Position numbers and translations under genes: made by a program. A stretch of 64,000 nt of DNA from an uncultured Alphaproteobacteria bacterium (GTDB taxonomy: Bacteria; Pseudomonadota; Alphaproteobacteria; Geminicoccales; Geminicoccaceae): positions 20,408 through 84,407 of the forward strand of contig CALKJU010000022.1 in NCBI GenBank assembly GCA_937995535.1, written 5' to 3'. Each line of letters opens with the position of its first letter. Within the stretch, counting starts at the first letter, position 1. Below the pieces are notes generated by a model that saw only the letters and a list, made by a program, of their open reading frames with translations, was not told where the DNA came from and ran no database searches. Below are positions 24,488 to 37,772 of this stretch, one piece after another.

Positions 24488-24490
24488 ACG

Positions 24491-25009
24491 ATGCGCACGG
24501 GAGAGCCGACCGTTACCACCATCGCCGAGCTGATCGAGCCTGCCGTTCGCGATCTCGGCTTCGAGCTCGTTCAGGTCCGCTTCATGAAGGGCAGCGGCAG
24601 CACGACCCTGCAGGTGATGGCCGAGCCGCTCGACCATTCGCGGCCGATGACGGTCGAGGACTGCGCGGAGATCAGCTACGCGGTCTCGGCGACGCTCGAC
24701 GTCGCCGATCCGATCGCCAGCGCCTACCGCCTCGAGGTGACCTCCCCGGGGATCGACCGGCCATTGGTCAAGGCGGCGGACTATGCGCGCTTCGCCGGCT
24801 CGCCGGTGCGCGTCGAGCTGGCCGAGCCGCTCGCCGGGCGCAAGCGCTTTCGGGGCCGTCTCGTCGGCTGCGAGGGCGGCGAGGTCGTGCTCGAGGTCGA
24901 CGGTGAGCGCCTCGCCCTGCCGCTCGCCGGAATCACCAAGGCGAGGCTCGCCGTGGCGGAGAGCCTGGTCGGCGGACGCAAGCCACCGCCACGGCGTCGC
25001 CGGTCGTAA
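24491..25009 (+). CDS. rimP: Ribosome maturation factor RimP
   Basis: A 172-residue 30S assembly factor. N-terminal alpha/beta domain (TIAELIEPAVRDLGFELVQVRF) and C-terminal SH3-like domain joined by the conserved YRLEVTSPGIDRPL, then VRVELAEPLAGRKRFRGRL. ATG 24491 follows the folded leader immediately. The frame is open upstream but not conserved. First gene of the rimP-nusA-ylxR-infB-rbfA-truB run. Confidence 0.96.
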   Translation: MRTGEPTVTTIAELIEPAVRDLGFELVQVRFMKGSGSTTLQVMAEPLDHSRPMTVEDCAEISYAVSATLDVADPIASAYRLEVTSPGIDRPLVKAADYARFAGSPVRVELAEPLAGRKRFRGRLVGCEGGEVVLEVDGERLALPLAGITKARLAVAESLVGGRKPPPRRRRS

Positions 25010-25020
25010 GGAACGGGCCG

Positions 25021-26580
25021 ATGGATACCGGATTGTCGCTGAATCGTGCCGAGCTGCTGCGGGTCGCCGAGGCGGTCGCCCAGGAGAAGGGGATCACCTC
25101 GGGCGAGGTCATGGACGCCATGGAGCAGGCGATGCAGACCGCCGCCCGGCGCAAGTACGGTCAGGAGCACGAGATCCGTGCCGAGATCGACCGCAAGACC
25201 GGCGAGATCCGCCTGTGGCGGGTCCTCGAGGCGGTCGAGCAGGTCGAGGACTACACCAAACAGATCGCGCTCGAAGTGGCCCAGGCGCGCAATCCCGCGG
25301 CACAGCTCGGCGACGAGATCTGGGAGCCGCTGCCGCCGATCGACATGGGCCGCATCGCCGCGCAGAGCGCCAAGCAGGTCATCGTCCAGAAGGTCCGCGA
25401 ATACGAACGCGAGCGGCAGTACAACGAGTTCAAGGACCGCATCGGCGAGATCATCGTCGGCGAGGTCAAGCGGATGGAGCACGGCAACGTGCTGGTCGAC
25501 CTCGGCCGGGCCGAGGCGATCGTCCGTCGCGACGAGCTGATCCCGCGCGAGAGCTTCCGCAACAAGGACCGGATCCGCGCCTATCTCTACGACGTCCGCC
25601 ACGAGCTGCGCGGACCGCAGATCTTCCTCTCCCGCACCCACCCGCAGTTCATGGCCAAGCTGTTCGAGCAGGAGGTGCCGGAGATCTACGACGGCATCAT
25701 CGAGATCAAGGCGGTCGCCCGCGACCCGGGGAGCCGCGCCAAGATCGCGGTGATCTCGAAGGACAGCAGCATCGACCCGGTTGGTGCCTGCGTCGGCATG
25801 CGCGGCAGCCGGGTCCAGGCCGTGGTCCAGGAGCTGTCCGGCGAGAAGGTCGACATCATCCCCTGGTCGGCCGACCCGGCGACGTTCGTCGTCAACGCGC
25901 TGGCCCCGGCCGAGGTGTCCAAGGTGGTCCTCGATCCGGACAATCGCCGGATCGAGGTGATCGTACCCGACTACATGCAGCATATCGCGATCGGCCGACG
26001 CGGCCAGAACGTCCGGCTTGCCTCGCAGCTCACCGGCTGGGACATCGACATCGTCTCGGAGACCGAGGACAGCGAGCGGCGTGCGCGCGAGTTCCGCGAG
26101 CTGACCGAGCTGTTCATGAACGAGCTCAATGTCGAGGAGGTGATCGCCCAGCTGCTCGCGACCGAGGGCTTCACGAGCGTCGACGAGCTGGCCTACGCCG
26201 AGGTCGAGGAGCTGGCGCAGATCCAGGGCTTCGACGAGGAGATCGCGCAGGCGCTGCACGACCGCGCCGCTGCCTGGGTCGAGGAGCGTGACGAGAAGCT
26301 GCGCCAGGAAGCCGCCGAACTCGGCATCGCCGAGGACCTGATGGGCTTCGAGCGGCTCGATCTGCAGACCATCGTGGCGCTCGGCCGGGCCGGTGTCCGC
26401 TCGCTCGAGGACTTCGCCGACCTCGCCGCCGACGAGTTGGTCGAGATGCTGCCGCAGGCCGGGCTGACCCAGGAGATCGCCGGCGACCTGATCATGGACG
26501 CGCGGATCCGGCTCGGTTGGATCGAGCCGGCGGCGGCCGAGCCGGCCGCCGCGGAGCTGGCGGAGCAGCCGGCCGGGTGA
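25021..26580 (+). CDS. nusA: Transcription termination/antitermination factor NusA
   Basis: A 519-residue RNA-polymerase-binding factor. In order: N-terminal domain (AEAVAQEKGITSGEVMDAMEQA), S1 domain (about 130-200), KH1 and KH2 (DPVGACVGMRGSRVQAVVQEL and HIAIGRRGQNVRLASQLTGW), then two acidic helix-hairpin-helix repeats in the C-terminal third (AQIQGFDEEIAQALHDRA and RSLEDFADLAADELVEML). It ends in a Glu/Ala-rich tail. Its stop overlaps the next start (GTGA). Confidence 0.98.
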   Translation: MDTGLSLNRAELLRVAEAVAQEKGITSGEVMDAMEQAMQTAARRKYGQEHEIRAEIDRKTGEIRLWRVLEAVEQVEDYTKQIALEVAQARNPAAQLGDEIWEPLPPIDMGRIAAQSAKQVIVQKVREYERERQYNEFKDRIGEIIVGEVKRMEHGNVLVDLGRAEAIVRRDELIPRESFRNKDRIRAYLYDVRHELRGPQIFLSRTHPQFMAKLFEQEVPEIYDGIIEIKAVARDPGSRAKIAVISKDSSIDPVGACVGMRGSRVQAVVQELSGEKVDIIPWSADPATFVVNALAPAEVSKVVLDPDNRRIEVIVPDYMQHIAIGRRGQNVRLASQLTGWDIDIVSETEDSERRAREFRELTELFMNELNVEEVIAQLLATEGFTSVDELAYAEVEELAQIQGFDEEIAQALHDRAAAWVEERDEKLRQEAAELGIAEDLMGFERLDLQTIVALGRAGVRSLEDFADLAADELVEMLPQAGLTQEIAGDLIMDARIRLGWIEPAAAEPAAAELAEQPAG

Positions 26581-27236
26581 GCGAGTTCGCGGCGCTGATC
26601 GAGGAGGACCCGGCGACGGGTAACACGCGCCGCTGCGTGGCGAGCCGCCGCGCGCTGCCGCGCGAGCGGCTGGTCCGCTTCGTCGTCGATCCGGCGGGCG
26701 AGGTGCGGCCCGACGTCGCCGCGCGCCTGCCGGGGCGAGGCGTCTGGCTCACCGCCGAGCGTGGTGCTATAAGCACGGCGGTTGCCAAGGGGCTGTTCGG
26801 CAAGGCCGCGCGTCGGCGCGTCCAGGTCGCAGCCGATCTCGCCGACCAGGTCGAGCGGATGCTGGTCCGGCGCTGCCAGGACCTGCTCGGACTGGCGCGT
26901 CGGGCCGGCCAGCTCGTCGCGGGCTTCGACCAGGTGGCCGATGCGCTGCGCCACCGGCGGGTGGCGGTGTTGGTGGCGGCGGCGGACGGCGCGCCCGAGG
27001 GTCGCCGCAAGCTGCGCGCGCTGGCCGGTGCGGTCCCGCTGATCGAGCTGCTCGACCGGCGGGAGCTCGGCAGTGCGATCGGCCGCGACGAGGTCGTCCA
27101 CCTGGCGGTGCTGCCGGGCGGGTTGGCCGAGCGCTTGCGGCACGAGGCGGCGCGTCTCGCGGGCTTCCGCGTGGCGGTGCCGGGGATCGACGACAAGGAT
27201 GCGGACGTAGGGGCAGAGGAACCGAGCGCAGAATGA
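26577..27236 (+). CDS. YlxR (DUF448) plus L7Ae-like RNA-binding protein
   Basis: A 219-residue fusion typical of alphaproteobacteria. Residues 15-75 are the YlxR fold ([22 protein letters not shown], then [14 protein letters not shown]). Residues 95-190 are an L7Ae/L30e-like domain ([20 protein letters not shown], then [16 protein letters not shown]). Thought to bind RNA and found between nusA and infB in most bacteria. GTG start inside the nusA stop, and its own stop overlaps the infB ATG (ATGA). Confidence 0.93.
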   Translation: MSEFAALIEEDPATGNTRRCVASRRALPRERLVRFVVDPAGEVRPDVAARLPGRGVWLTAERGAISTAVAKGLFGKAARRRVQVAADLADQVERMLVRRCQDLLGLARRAGQLVAGFDQVADALRHRRVAVLVAAADGAPEGRRKLRALAGAVPLIELLDRRELGSAIGRDEVVHLAVLPGGLAERLRHEAARLAGFRVAVPGIDDKDADVGAEEPSAE

Positions 27237-30169
27237 GCGAGCCAGAGGGCCAGGACCGGAGCGCCCGCATCGAGTTGTCGCGGCCAGCGGGCGCGCGCCT
27301 CGAGCTCAAGAAGACCGTCGACGGCGGGGTGATCCGCCAGAGTTTCAGTCACGGCCGCAGCAAGGCCGTGATGGTCGAGGTCAAGCAGCAGCGGCCGCGT
27401 CCGGCCGGGCCGACGATCGCGCGTGCCACGCCTCCGGCGGCTCCGGCGAAGGCGGCATCGCCCGCAGCGCCGGTCGCGCGCGCGCCGGCCCCGCCCGCGG
27501 CCCCGGCGGCCGCCCCGGTCACCGCACGTCCCCCGACACCCCCGCCGCCGGTGGTCCCGGTCGCCCCCGAGCCGCCGCCGGTACCGGTCGTCCCACCCCC
27601 GGCCGCCCCACCCCCGGTGGTCGAGGCCGAGGCTCCCGTGGTCGTGGCGCCGCCGCCCGTCGTCGAGGCCCCGCCGCCGCCACCTGCCCCGCCGCAGCCC
27701 ACGCCCATCGCCAAGGCGCCGGCCGGCGCGGCCCCCGCGGCGCGGGCCGCGGCTGCGCCGTCGCCGCGCGCCCCGGCCGCTGCGCCGCCGCCGACGGCGC
27801 GGGTCGTCACCCCCGCGGCACCGTCCCGGCCCTCCGGGCGCGGGCGGGTCGCGCTCAAGCCGCTCACCGAAGAGGAGAAGGCCGGTCGGCTGCGGGCGCT
27901 GGGCGAGGCGCGCAAGGTCGAGGAGGAGGCGCGCAAGCGGGCCGAGGAGAACGCCCGCCGTGCCGCCGAGGAGGCCGAGCGGCGGCGCCTCGAGGAGGAG
28001 GCCGCGGCGCGGCGCAAGGCCGAGGAGGAGGCGCGCAAGCGGGCCGAGGAGGAGGCGCGCCGCAAGGCCGCCGAGCAGGCCCGCAAGCTCGAGGAGGAGG
28101 AGCAGCGGCGCGGTGCCGGCGAGGCTGAGCGGGCCGCCGCGCCGGCCGAGGACGCGCGACGCGGGGTGCTCGCCCTGCGCCCGGGCCTGCGCCCGGTCGG
28201 CGAGGAGGAGGACCGTGGCGGGCGCGGCAAGGTCGCGCGCCGACCGGGTGCCGGACGGCCCGGGGACCGGACCCGCGACGTCAAGAAGCCGGCCCGGCTG
28301 CTGCTCGACGAGGACGAGCGGCAGCGCATCCCGAGCCTCGCCGCGCTGCGCCGCCATCGCGAGCGCGAGCGCCGCCAGGCGATGGGCCAGACCGAGGTCG
28401 GCCACGCCGCGCGCGAGGTGGTCATCCCCGAGACGATCACCGTGCAGGAGCTGGCGGCGCGGATGGCGGTGCGCGGTGCCGACGTGATCAAGGTGCTGAT
28501 GCGCAACGGCATCATGAGCACGGTGACGCAGACGATCGACGCCGACACCGCCGAGCTGGTGGTCGCGGAGTTCGGCCACAAGGTGAAGCGGGTGAGCGAG
28601 GCCGACGTCGAGCTGGGCATCGAAGGCGACGCCGACCGACCCGAGGACCTCGTCCCGCGCTCGCCCGTGGTCACCGTCATGGGCCATGTCGACCACGGCA
28701 AGACCTCGCTGCTCGACGCCCTGCGGCAGACCAACGTCGCCGCCGGCGAGGCGGGGGGGATCACGCAGCATATCGGCGCCTACCGGGTCGACATCGGCAC
28801 CGGCCGCCCGGTGACCTTCATCGACACCCCGGGCCACGCGGCGTTCACCCAGATGCGCGCGCGCGGCGCCTCGGTGACGGACATCGTGGTCCTGGTCGTC
28901 GCCGCCGACGACGGGGTCATGCCGCAGACCGTCGAGGCGATCCGCCACGCCAAGGCGGCCAACGCGCCGATCGTCGTCGCCATCAACAAGATCGACAAGC
29001 CCGAGGCCGACCCGGAGCGGGTCAAGAACGAGCTGCTCAGCCACGAGGTGGTGGTCGAGGATTTCGGCGGCGACGTGCTGGCCGTACCGGTCAGCGCGGT
29101 CAAGCGGACCGGGCTCGACAAGCTGATCGAGGCCATCCAGCTCCAGGCCGAGCTGCTCGACCTCAAGGCCAACCCCAACCGCGCGGCGCAGGGCACGATC
29201 ATCGAGGCCAAGCTCGAGCGCGGCCGCGGCGCGGTGGCGACGGTCCTCGTCCAGCGCGGCACGCTGAAGGTCGGCGACACGGTGGTCTGCGGCGCCGCCT
29301 GGGGGCGCGTGCGGGCGCTGATCGACGACCGCGGCCAGACGATCGAGTCGGCCGGCCCGTCGATGCCTGTGGAGATCCTCGGCCTCGACGGCGTGCCGGA
29401 GGCCGGCGACGTGCTGCAGGTCGTCGAGGACGAGAAGCGCGCCCGCGAGATCAGCGAGTACCGGCAGCGCAAGAAGCGCGAGCAGGAGCTGGTCGCGGCG
29501 GTCGGCGGCCGCTCCTCGCTCGAGGACATGTTCTCCGCCCTCAAGAGCGGCGAGACCAAGGAGCTCGCGGTCGTCGTCAAGTCCGACGTGCACGGCTCGC
29601 TCGAGGCGATCACCGCCGGGCTCGAGAAGCTGCGCACCGAGGAGGTCGGCGTGCGGGTGCTGCACGGCGGTGTCGGCGCCATCACCGAGAGCGACGTCAC
29701 CCTGGCTGCGGCGTCGAAGGGCTTCATCATCGGCTTCAACGTCCGCGCCAACGCCCAGGCGCGCGAGCTGGCGAAGCGCGAAGGCGTCGACATCCGCTAC
29801 TACTCGATCATCTACGAGCTGCTCGACGACGCCAAGCAGATGCTGTCCGGCATGCTCGCCCCGGAGGCGCGCGAGATCATCCTCGGCCATGCCGAGATCC
29901 GCGAGGTCTTCGCGATCACCAAGGTGGGCAAGGTCGCCGGCTGCCGGGTCGTGGACGGGATCATCAAGCGCACCGCCAAGGCCCGGCTGCTGCGCGACAA
30001 TGTCGTGATCCACGAGGGCGCGCTGGCCTCGCTCAAGCGCTTCAAGGACGACGTGCGCGAGGTCAAGGAAGGCTTCGAGTGCGGCATGTCGCTGGAGAAC
30101 TACGACGACATCAAGGTCGGCGACGTGATCGAGGCCTACGAGGTGCAGGAGGTCACGCGGACGCTTTGA
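27233..30169 (+). CDS. infB: Translation initiation factor IF-2
   Basis: A 978-residue GTPase that places fMet-tRNA on the 30S subunit. The N-terminus ([22 protein letters not shown]) precedes a long Pro/Ala-rich low-complexity stretch (about 55-200) and a Lys/Glu/Arg-rich helical region (about 210-310). The IF2_N domain ([19 protein letters not shown]) is near residue 400. The G domain has G1 GHVDHGKTS at about 484-492, DTPGHAAF and NKIDKPEAD. Domains II, III and C2 complete it ([16 protein letters not shown] end, here [18 protein letters not shown]). Its large linker is why long shadow frames appear on the other strand. Confidence 0.98.
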   Translation: MSEPEGQDRSARIELSRPAGARLELKKTVDGGVIRQSFSHGRSKAVMVEVKQQRPRPAGPTIARATPPAAPAKAASPAAPVARAPAPPAAPAAAPVTARPPTPPPPVVPVAPEPPPVPVVPPPAAPPPVVEAEAPVVVAPPPVVEAPPPPPAPPQPTPIAKAPAGAAPAARAAAAPSPRAPAAAPPPTARVVTPAAPSRPSGRGRVALKPLTEEEKAGRLRALGEARKVEEEARKRAEENARRAAEEAERRRLEEEAAARRKAEEEARKRAEEEARRKAAEQARKLEEEEQRRGAGEAERAAAPAEDARRGVLALRPGLRPVGEEEDRGGRGKVARRPGAGRPGDRTRDVKKPARLLLDEDERQRIPSLAALRRHRERERRQAMGQTEVGHAAREVVIPETITVQELAARMAVRGADVIKVLMRNGIMSTVTQTIDADTAELVVAEFGHKVKRVSEADVELGIEGDADRPEDLVPRSPVVTVMGHVDHGKTSLLDALRQTNVAAGEAGGITQHIGAYRVDIGTGRPVTFIDTPGHAAFTQMRARGASVTDIVVLVVAADDGVMPQTVEAIRHAKAANAPIVVAINKIDKPEADPERVKNELLSHEVVVEDFGGDVLAVPVSAVKRTGLDKLIEAIQLQAELLDLKANPNRAAQGTIIEAKLERGRGAVATVLVQRGTLKVGDTVVCGAAWGRVRALIDDRGQTIESAGPSMPVEILGLDGVPEAGDVLQVVEDEKRAREISEYRQRKKREQELVAAVGGRSSLEDMFSALKSGETKELAVVVKSDVHGSLEAITAGLEKLRTEEVGVRVLHGGVGAITESDVTLAAASKGFIIGFNVRANAQARELAKREGVDIRYYSIIYELLDDAKQMLSGMLAPEAREIILGHAEIREVFAITKVGKVAGCRVVDGIIKRTAKARLLRDNVVIHEGALASLKRFKDDVREVKEGFECGMSLENYDDIKVGDVIEAYEVQEVTRTL

Positions 30170-30639
30170 GCGCTGGTGCGGGCGGCTCCGGCCGAGACCG
30201 GGGCCAGAAGAAGACCACCAAGCCGAGCCGTGCCGGTGCGCAGGCCCCGTCGCAGCGTCAGCTTCGTGTCGCCGAGCAGATCCGCCATCTGCTCGCCGAG
30301 GTGTTGCTGCGCGGGCAGGTCCACGACCCGCGCCTGGCCGGCCTGAGCCTGACCATCGGTGAGGTGCGGATCAGCCCCGACCTGCGCCACGCCACGGTCT
30401 ACGCCAGCGAGCTCGGCCGGCCGCTGGCCGCGGAGACGCTGGCCGCGCTGGGCCACGCGGCGTCGTGGCTCGGCGGTCTGGTCGCCCGCGAGATGCATCT
30501 GAAGTATGCGCCGCGGCTGCAGTTCGTCGCCGATACGCTCTACGACGAGGCCGCCCGGCTCGACCGCCTGCTCGCGGAGGCGCGGGCCCGCCCCGGTGCC
30601 GCGGCCGACGAGACCGAGCATGGCCCGCCGCGGTCGTAG
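30166..30639 (+). CDS. rbfA: Ribosome-binding factor A
   Basis: A 157-residue KH-fold factor for 30S maturation. After a basic N-terminal tail it has [41 protein letters not shown] and [23 protein letters not shown], all family blocks. The start is TTG 30166, overlapping the infB stop (TTGA). No ATG or GTG in frame would keep the N-terminus. Its last 20 bp overlap truB. Confidence 0.95.
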   Translation: MSAGAGGSGRDRGQKKTTKPSRAGAQAPSQRQLRVAEQIRHLLAEVLLRGQVHDPRLAGLSLTIGEVRISPDLRHATVYASELGRPLAAETLAALGHAASWLGGLVAREMHLKYAPRLQFVADTLYDEAARLDRLLAEARARPGAAADETEHGPPRS

Positions 30640-31561
30640 GGGCCACCCGATCCATGGCTGGCTGGTCATCGACAAGGACGCCGGCATGACCTCGACGCAG
30701 GTCGTGGGCGCGGTCAAGTCGATCACCCGGGCGGAGAAGGCCGGGCATGGCGGGACGCTCGACCCGCTCGCCACCGGGATCCTGCCGATCGCGCTCGGCG
30801 AGGCGACCAAGACCGTCCCCTACGTCATGGACAGCCGCAAGCGCTATCGCTTCACCGTCCGGCTCGGCGAGGCGCGCGATACCGACGACGCCGAGGGGGC
30901 CGTCACCGCGACCTCGCCCCTGCGGCCGGAGACCGACGCCATCCTCGCCGCGCTGCCGGCGCTGACCGGACGGATCAGCCAGCGGCCGCCGACCTACGCC
31001 GCGGTCAAGGTCCAGGGCGAGCGCGCCTACGATCTCGCCCGGCGCGGCGAGGCGGTCGAGCTGGAGCCGCGCGAGGTGGTCGTCGAGGAGCTGCGGCTGA
31101 TCGGCCGCCCGGACGCCGACCATCTCGAGATGGAGATGAGCTGCGGCAAGGGTGCCTATGTCCGCGCCGTGGCCCGCGATCTCGGCGAGCGGCTCGGCTG
31201 CCTCGCCCACGTCACGCAACTGCGCCGCCTGTCCGTCGGCCCGTTCGGCCTCGACCAGGCGGTCACGCTCGCCACCCTGGAGCGGCTCGTCGCCGACGGC
31301 AGCCTGCCCCAGGTGCTCGTTCCCGTGGCGACGGCGCTGGCCGGCATCCCGGCGCTCGCCGTCACGGAGCCGCAGGCCTGCCGGCTGCGCGCCGGCCAGG
31401 CGATCGTCGTCTCGCCGCAGCTCGTCACCGGCGAGCTGGTCGAGGGGGCGACGATCCAGGTGCTGCGGGCCGGTGCCCTGGTCGCCCTCGGGCGGCTCGA
31501 GGGGCCAGCCCTCGTACCCGTGCGGATCTTCAACCTGACCGCCGATGCCGCGATGGAGTAG
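30620..31561 (+). CDS. truB: tRNA pseudouridine(55) synthase TruB
   Basis: A 313-residue enzyme making pseudouridine 55 in the tRNA T-loop. The catalytic aspartate is in AGHGGTLDPLATGILPIALGEATK. The N-terminal block GWLVIDKDAGMTSTQVV and RPPTYAAVKVQGERAYDLAR follow the family. The C-terminal PUA-like domain is LRAGQAIVV onwards. ATG 30620 lies inside rbfA. rpsO starts 6 bp after its stop. Confidence 0.96.
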   Translation: MARRGRRGHPIHGWLVIDKDAGMTSTQVVGAVKSITRAEKAGHGGTLDPLATGILPIALGEATKTVPYVMDSRKRYRFTVRLGEARDTDDAEGAVTATSPLRPETDAILAALPALTGRISQRPPTYAAVKVQGERAYDLARRGEAVELEPREVVVEELRLIGRPDADHLEMEMSCGKGAYVRAVARDLGERLGCLAHVTQLRRLSVGPFGLDQAVTLATLERLVADGSLPQVLVPVATALAGIPALAVTEPQACRLRAGQAIVVSPQLVTGELVEGATIQVLRAGALVALGRLEGPALVPVRIFNLTADAAME

Positions 31562-31567
31562 ACGACG

Positions 31568-31837
31568 ATGTCGATCACGCAGGAGCGCAAGAGCTCGCTG
31601 GTCAAGGAATATGCGACGCACGAGGGCGACACCGGCTCGCCGGAGGTCCAGGTGGCGATCCTCACCGAGCGGATCACCAACCTCACCGAGCATCTGAAAA
31701 CCCATCAGAAGGATTTCGCGTCGCGGCGCGGGCTCCTGATGATGGTCGGGCAGCGCCGTCGGCTGCTCGACTATCTGCGCAAGACCAATGACGGTCGCTA
31801 CCAGGATCTGATCGCGCGGCTCGGGCTGCGTCGCTGA
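31568..31837 (+). CDS. rpsO: 30S ribosomal protein S15
   Basis: An 89-residue protein with the standard S15 sequence: [49 protein letters not shown] and the C-terminal [11 protein letters not shown]. It binds the central domain of 16S rRNA. Lies between truB and pnp as in most proteobacteria. Confidence 0.98.
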   Translation: MSITQERKSSLVKEYATHEGDTGSPEVQVAILTERITNLTEHLKTHQKDFASRRGLLMMVGQRRRLLDYLRKTNDGRYQDLIARLGLRR

Positions 31838-31855
31838 CGCCGGCGGCGGGTGCGC

Positions 31856-31887
31856 GGCCGGCAGGGCTGCGCGCGGCGATGCCGGCC
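31856..31887 (+). promoter_or_regulatory. Hairpin between rpsO and pnp
   Basis: GGCCGGCA (31856-31863) and TGCCGGCC (31880-31887) form a perfect 8-bp stem with a GC-rich 16-base interior (GGGCTGCGCGCGGCGA) that can extend the helix. It lies 19 bp after the rpsO stop and 19 bp before the pnp ATG. In E. coli the same interval carries a terminator and an RNase III-cut hairpin used for pnp autoregulation, so a similar role is plausible. Confidence 0.5.
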
Positions 31888-31906
31888 ATCTGAAGGATTG
31901 CCGAGA

Positions 31907-34114
<2,208 letters not shown>

Positions 34115-34149
34115 CGCCATTCGCCGCCGCGCGTTCCGAGGAGAGTCCG

Positions 34150-35556
<1,407 letters not shown>

Positions 35557-35575
35557 GACCGGCTTGACAGGCGGC

Positions 35576-35598
35576 AGAAAACGGACCAATCCGGTTCT
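35576..35598 (+). promoter_or_regulatory. Imperfect dyad upstream of irr
   Basis: AGAA-AA-CGGA (35576-35585), CCAA, then TCCG-G-TTCT (35590-35598): two stacked half-sites that mirror each other, 12 bp after a TTGACA (35564-35569). Irr acts at iron control elements containing TTCTAA-type half-sites, and this dyad keeps the AGAA/TTCT ends only. Either it or the TATGCT at 35636-35641 may be part of the irr control region. Confidence 0.35.
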
Positions 35599-35654
35599 GG
35601 TTCGCGTCCACGACCGTCTGGCCGGGCGCGCGCTCCTATGCTAGTGGACCAGTG

Positions 35655-36119
35655 ATGACGCGTCCTTATGCCCAAGCGCTTCGACAGCTGAAGGCGTGCG
35701 GCCTGCGGCCGACCCGGCAGCGGCTGGCGCTGGCGCGCCTGCTGCAGGATCTGCATCCGCGTCACCTGACCGCGGAGGAACTCTATCAGGAGGCGCGCCG
35801 GGCGGGGATTCCGGTCTCCCTGGCGACGATCTACAACACCCTGCACCAGTTCACCTCGGCCGGGCTCCTGGGGGAGATCGTGGTCGGCAGCGGGCAGACC
35901 TATTTCGACACCAGCCCCCACTCGCACTGGCACTTCTTCGACAAGACCACGGGCGAGATCATGGACGTGCCGGACCACATGCTGCGCTTCGCGCGACTGC
36001 CCGAGCCGCCGGCGGGCAAGGTCATCGAGCGGATCGACGTGGTGGTGCGGATCCGCGACGCGGCCGCGCCGGACGCTCGGGTACGCATCGCCGAAGCGGA
36101 CGTCGACGCCACCGACTGA
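35655..36119 (+). CDS. irr: Irr-type iron response regulator (Fur superfamily)
   Basis: About 154 residues. Winged helix: LRPTRQRLALARLLQDLHPRHLTAEELY and VSLATIYNTLHQFTSAGLL. The metal/haem-associated histidines are in PHSHWHFFDKTTGEIMDVP (His at about 89-93), the pattern that separates Irr from Fur, Zur and PerR. There is no C-x2-C zinc site and no N-terminal GCPWHD haem motif, so haem sensing would rely on the His cluster. GTG 35652 directly precedes ATG 35655 and either may be used. In alphaproteobacteria Irr represses haem synthesis and iron-using genes under iron limitation. Confidence 0.92.
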   Translation: MTRPYAQALRQLKACGLRPTRQRLALARLLQDLHPRHLTAEELYQEARRAGIPVSLATIYNTLHQFTSAGLLGEIVVGSGQTYFDTSPHSHWHFFDKTTGEIMDVPDHMLRFARLPEPPAGKVIERIDVVVRIRDAAAPDARVRIAEADVDATD

Positions 36120-36134
36120 GCCGCGGCCCGGCGC

Positions 36135-36629
36135 TCAGTCGGGCCATTCGTCCTCGAGCACCCCCCAGATCCCGTCGCGCTCGACCCAGCCGCGCTGGCC
36201 CTGGACGTCGACCAGGCACCAGCGGCCGTTGCAGCTCACCAGCGTGCCGATCACCCCTGGCTCGGCGCGCAGGACCACCCGGGCGCTGTCGCTCGCCGTG
36301 CGGCGCAGCTCGCGCACCGTCCCGACCATCACCACGCTCCGCTTGCTGCTCAACAGCTGGGCGTGGATCCAGCCCTCGTCGCCCTCGGGGTCCTGGACCT
36401 TCCGCCAGACGTCGAACTCCTCGACGATCCGCACCGGCAGGTTGCGCCGGGTGTAGACCCAGCGGATCGGATAGTCCTTGCCCGGCCCGGTGCGCGCGTT
36501 GACCTCGTCGTCGGCGAGGGAGACGAAGCGCGGCAGCGGCAGGCCCGACGGGCCTACCGCCTGCGCCGCGGCGGGCGGAGCGTGGACGAGCAGCGTGGCG
36601 AGCAGGGCGAGCGACGCGGCCTTGCGCAT
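36135..36629 (-). CDS. Secreted SH3 (SH3_4) domain protein
   Basis: A 164-residue protein with a signal peptide (MRKAASLALLATLLVHAPPAAAQ) and two bacterial SH3 repeats: PRFVSLADDEVNARTGPGKDYPIRW, then VVLRAEPGVIGTLVSCNGRWCLVDV, ending WVERDGIWGVLEDEW. The W-x-K-V-x-D-P-x-G-x-x-G-W-I (WRKVQDPEGDEGWI) block is typical of the alphaproteobacterial family, which is periplasmic and of unknown function. Starting at ATG 36629 puts the signal peptide first. An ATG 24 bp upstream is possible. Convergent with irr and divergent from the dehydrogenase gene. Confidence 0.9.
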   Translation of the reverse strand: MRKAASLALLATLLVHAPPAAAQAVGPSGLPLPRFVSLADDEVNARTGPGKDYPIRWVYTRRNLPVRIVEEFDVWRKVQDPEGDEGWIHAQLLSSKRSVVMVGTVRELRRTASDSARVVLRAEPGVIGTLVSCNGRWCLVDVQGQRGWVERDGIWGVLEDEWPD

Positions 36630-36773
36630 GGGCCCACCTGGATGATCGGTCATCGTCGCCGCCTATAGTCGCCGCGGTGGCCCGATTGAAGGGCCGAGCG
36701 CGCCCGGCCCGCCGCGGTTTGAGGGGGTGTCACCTTTCTGCTAAGGCAGCGGCGCCTGCTCCGGAGAGCCCGC

Positions 36774-37760
36774 ATGCCGCGCCCCCGTCCGCACGTCGTC
36801 GTCACCCGCAAGCTGCCCGACGCGATCGAGACGCGGATGTGCGAGCTGTTCGACACCAAGCTCAACGAGAGCGACGCGCCCTTGAGCCGCGCCGAGCTGC
36901 TGGCGGCGGTCGGCGCCTGCGACATCCTCGTCCCGACCGTCACCGACCGGATCGACAGCGCGGTCCTGGCGCACGCCGGCGAGCGCCTCAAGCTGATCGC
37001 CAACTACGGCACGGGCGTGGACAATATCGACGTCGAGGCGGCCTACAAGCGCGGCATCACGGTGACCAACACGCCCGGCGTGCTGACCGAGGACACCGCC
37101 GACATGACGATGGCGCTGATCCTCGCCGTGTCGCGGCGGCTGGTCGAGGGCGAGCGGGTCGCCCGCTCCGGCGAGTGGGCCGGCTGGGCGCCGACCGCGT
37201 TCCTCGGCCATCGGATCTGGGGCAAGCGGCTGGGCATCCTCGGCATGGGCCGGATCGGTCAGGCCGTGGCGCGCCGGGCGCGCGGCTTCGGACTCGCCAT
37301 CCACTACCACAACCGCCGCCGGGTGCATGAGAGCATCGAGAGCGAGCTCGAGGCGACCTACTGGGAGAGCCTCGACCAGATGCTCGCCCGGGTCGACGTG
37401 GTGAGCGTCAACTGCCCGCACACCCCGGCCACCTTCCACCTTCTCTCGGCGCGGCGCCTGAAACTCCTCCAGCCGCACGCGATCGTGGTCAACACCAGCC
37501 GCGGCGAGGTGATCGACGAGGCGGCGCTGACCCGGATGTTGCGCGATCGCGAGATCGCCGGCGCCGGCCTCGACGTGTTCGAGCACGAGCCGGCGATCAA
37601 TCCCAAGCTGCGCCAGCTCGACAATGTCGTGCTCCTGCCGCACATGGGCTCGGCGACGATCGAGGGCCGCCTCGACATGGGTGAGAAGGTCATCATCAAC
37701 ATCAAGACCTTCATCGACGGCCACCGCCCCCCCGACCGCGTCCTGCCTAGCATGGTGTAG
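36774..37760 (+). CDS. D-2-hydroxyacid dehydrogenase (glyoxylate/hydroxypyruvate reductase-like)
   Basis: A 328-residue NAD(P)-dependent D-2-hydroxyacid dehydrogenase. It has NYGTGVDNIDVEAA, the Rossmann motif LGILGMGRIGQAVARRA near residue 150-165, the NHRRR-like cofactor loop HYHNRRRV (basic residues suggest NADPH), catalytic Arg in NTSRGEVIDEAAL (near 244), Glu in DVFEHEP and His in LPHMGSAT (near 290). Closest to glyoxylate/hydroxypyruvate reductases (GyaR/GhrB type). A link with the glyoxylate-related Mct/Meh genes at 41013-43089 is possible but only by proximity. Confidence 0.9.
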   Translation: MPRPRPHVVVTRKLPDAIETRMCELFDTKLNESDAPLSRAELLAAVGACDILVPTVTDRIDSAVLAHAGERLKLIANYGTGVDNIDVEAAYKRGITVTNTPGVLTEDTADMTMALILAVSRRLVEGERVARSGEWAGWAPTAFLGHRIWGKRLGILGMGRIGQAVARRARGFGLAIHYHNRRRVHESIESELEATYWESLDQMLARVDVVSVNCPHTPATFHLLSARRLKLLQPHAIVVNTSRGEVIDEAALTRMLRDREIAGAGLDVFEHEPAINPKLRQLDNVVLLPHMGSATIEGRLDMGEKVIINIKTFIDGHRPPDRVLPSMV

Positions 37761-37772
37761 GGCGGGCGCGCC

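Noticed and set aside
26492..30013. A very long open frame on the minus strand (over 1100 codons) opposite nusA and infB
   Set aside because: It reads as low-complexity Arg/Ala/Asp sequence with no homology and lies across four clearly identified plus-strand genes. It is the result of GC-rich codon use in infB.
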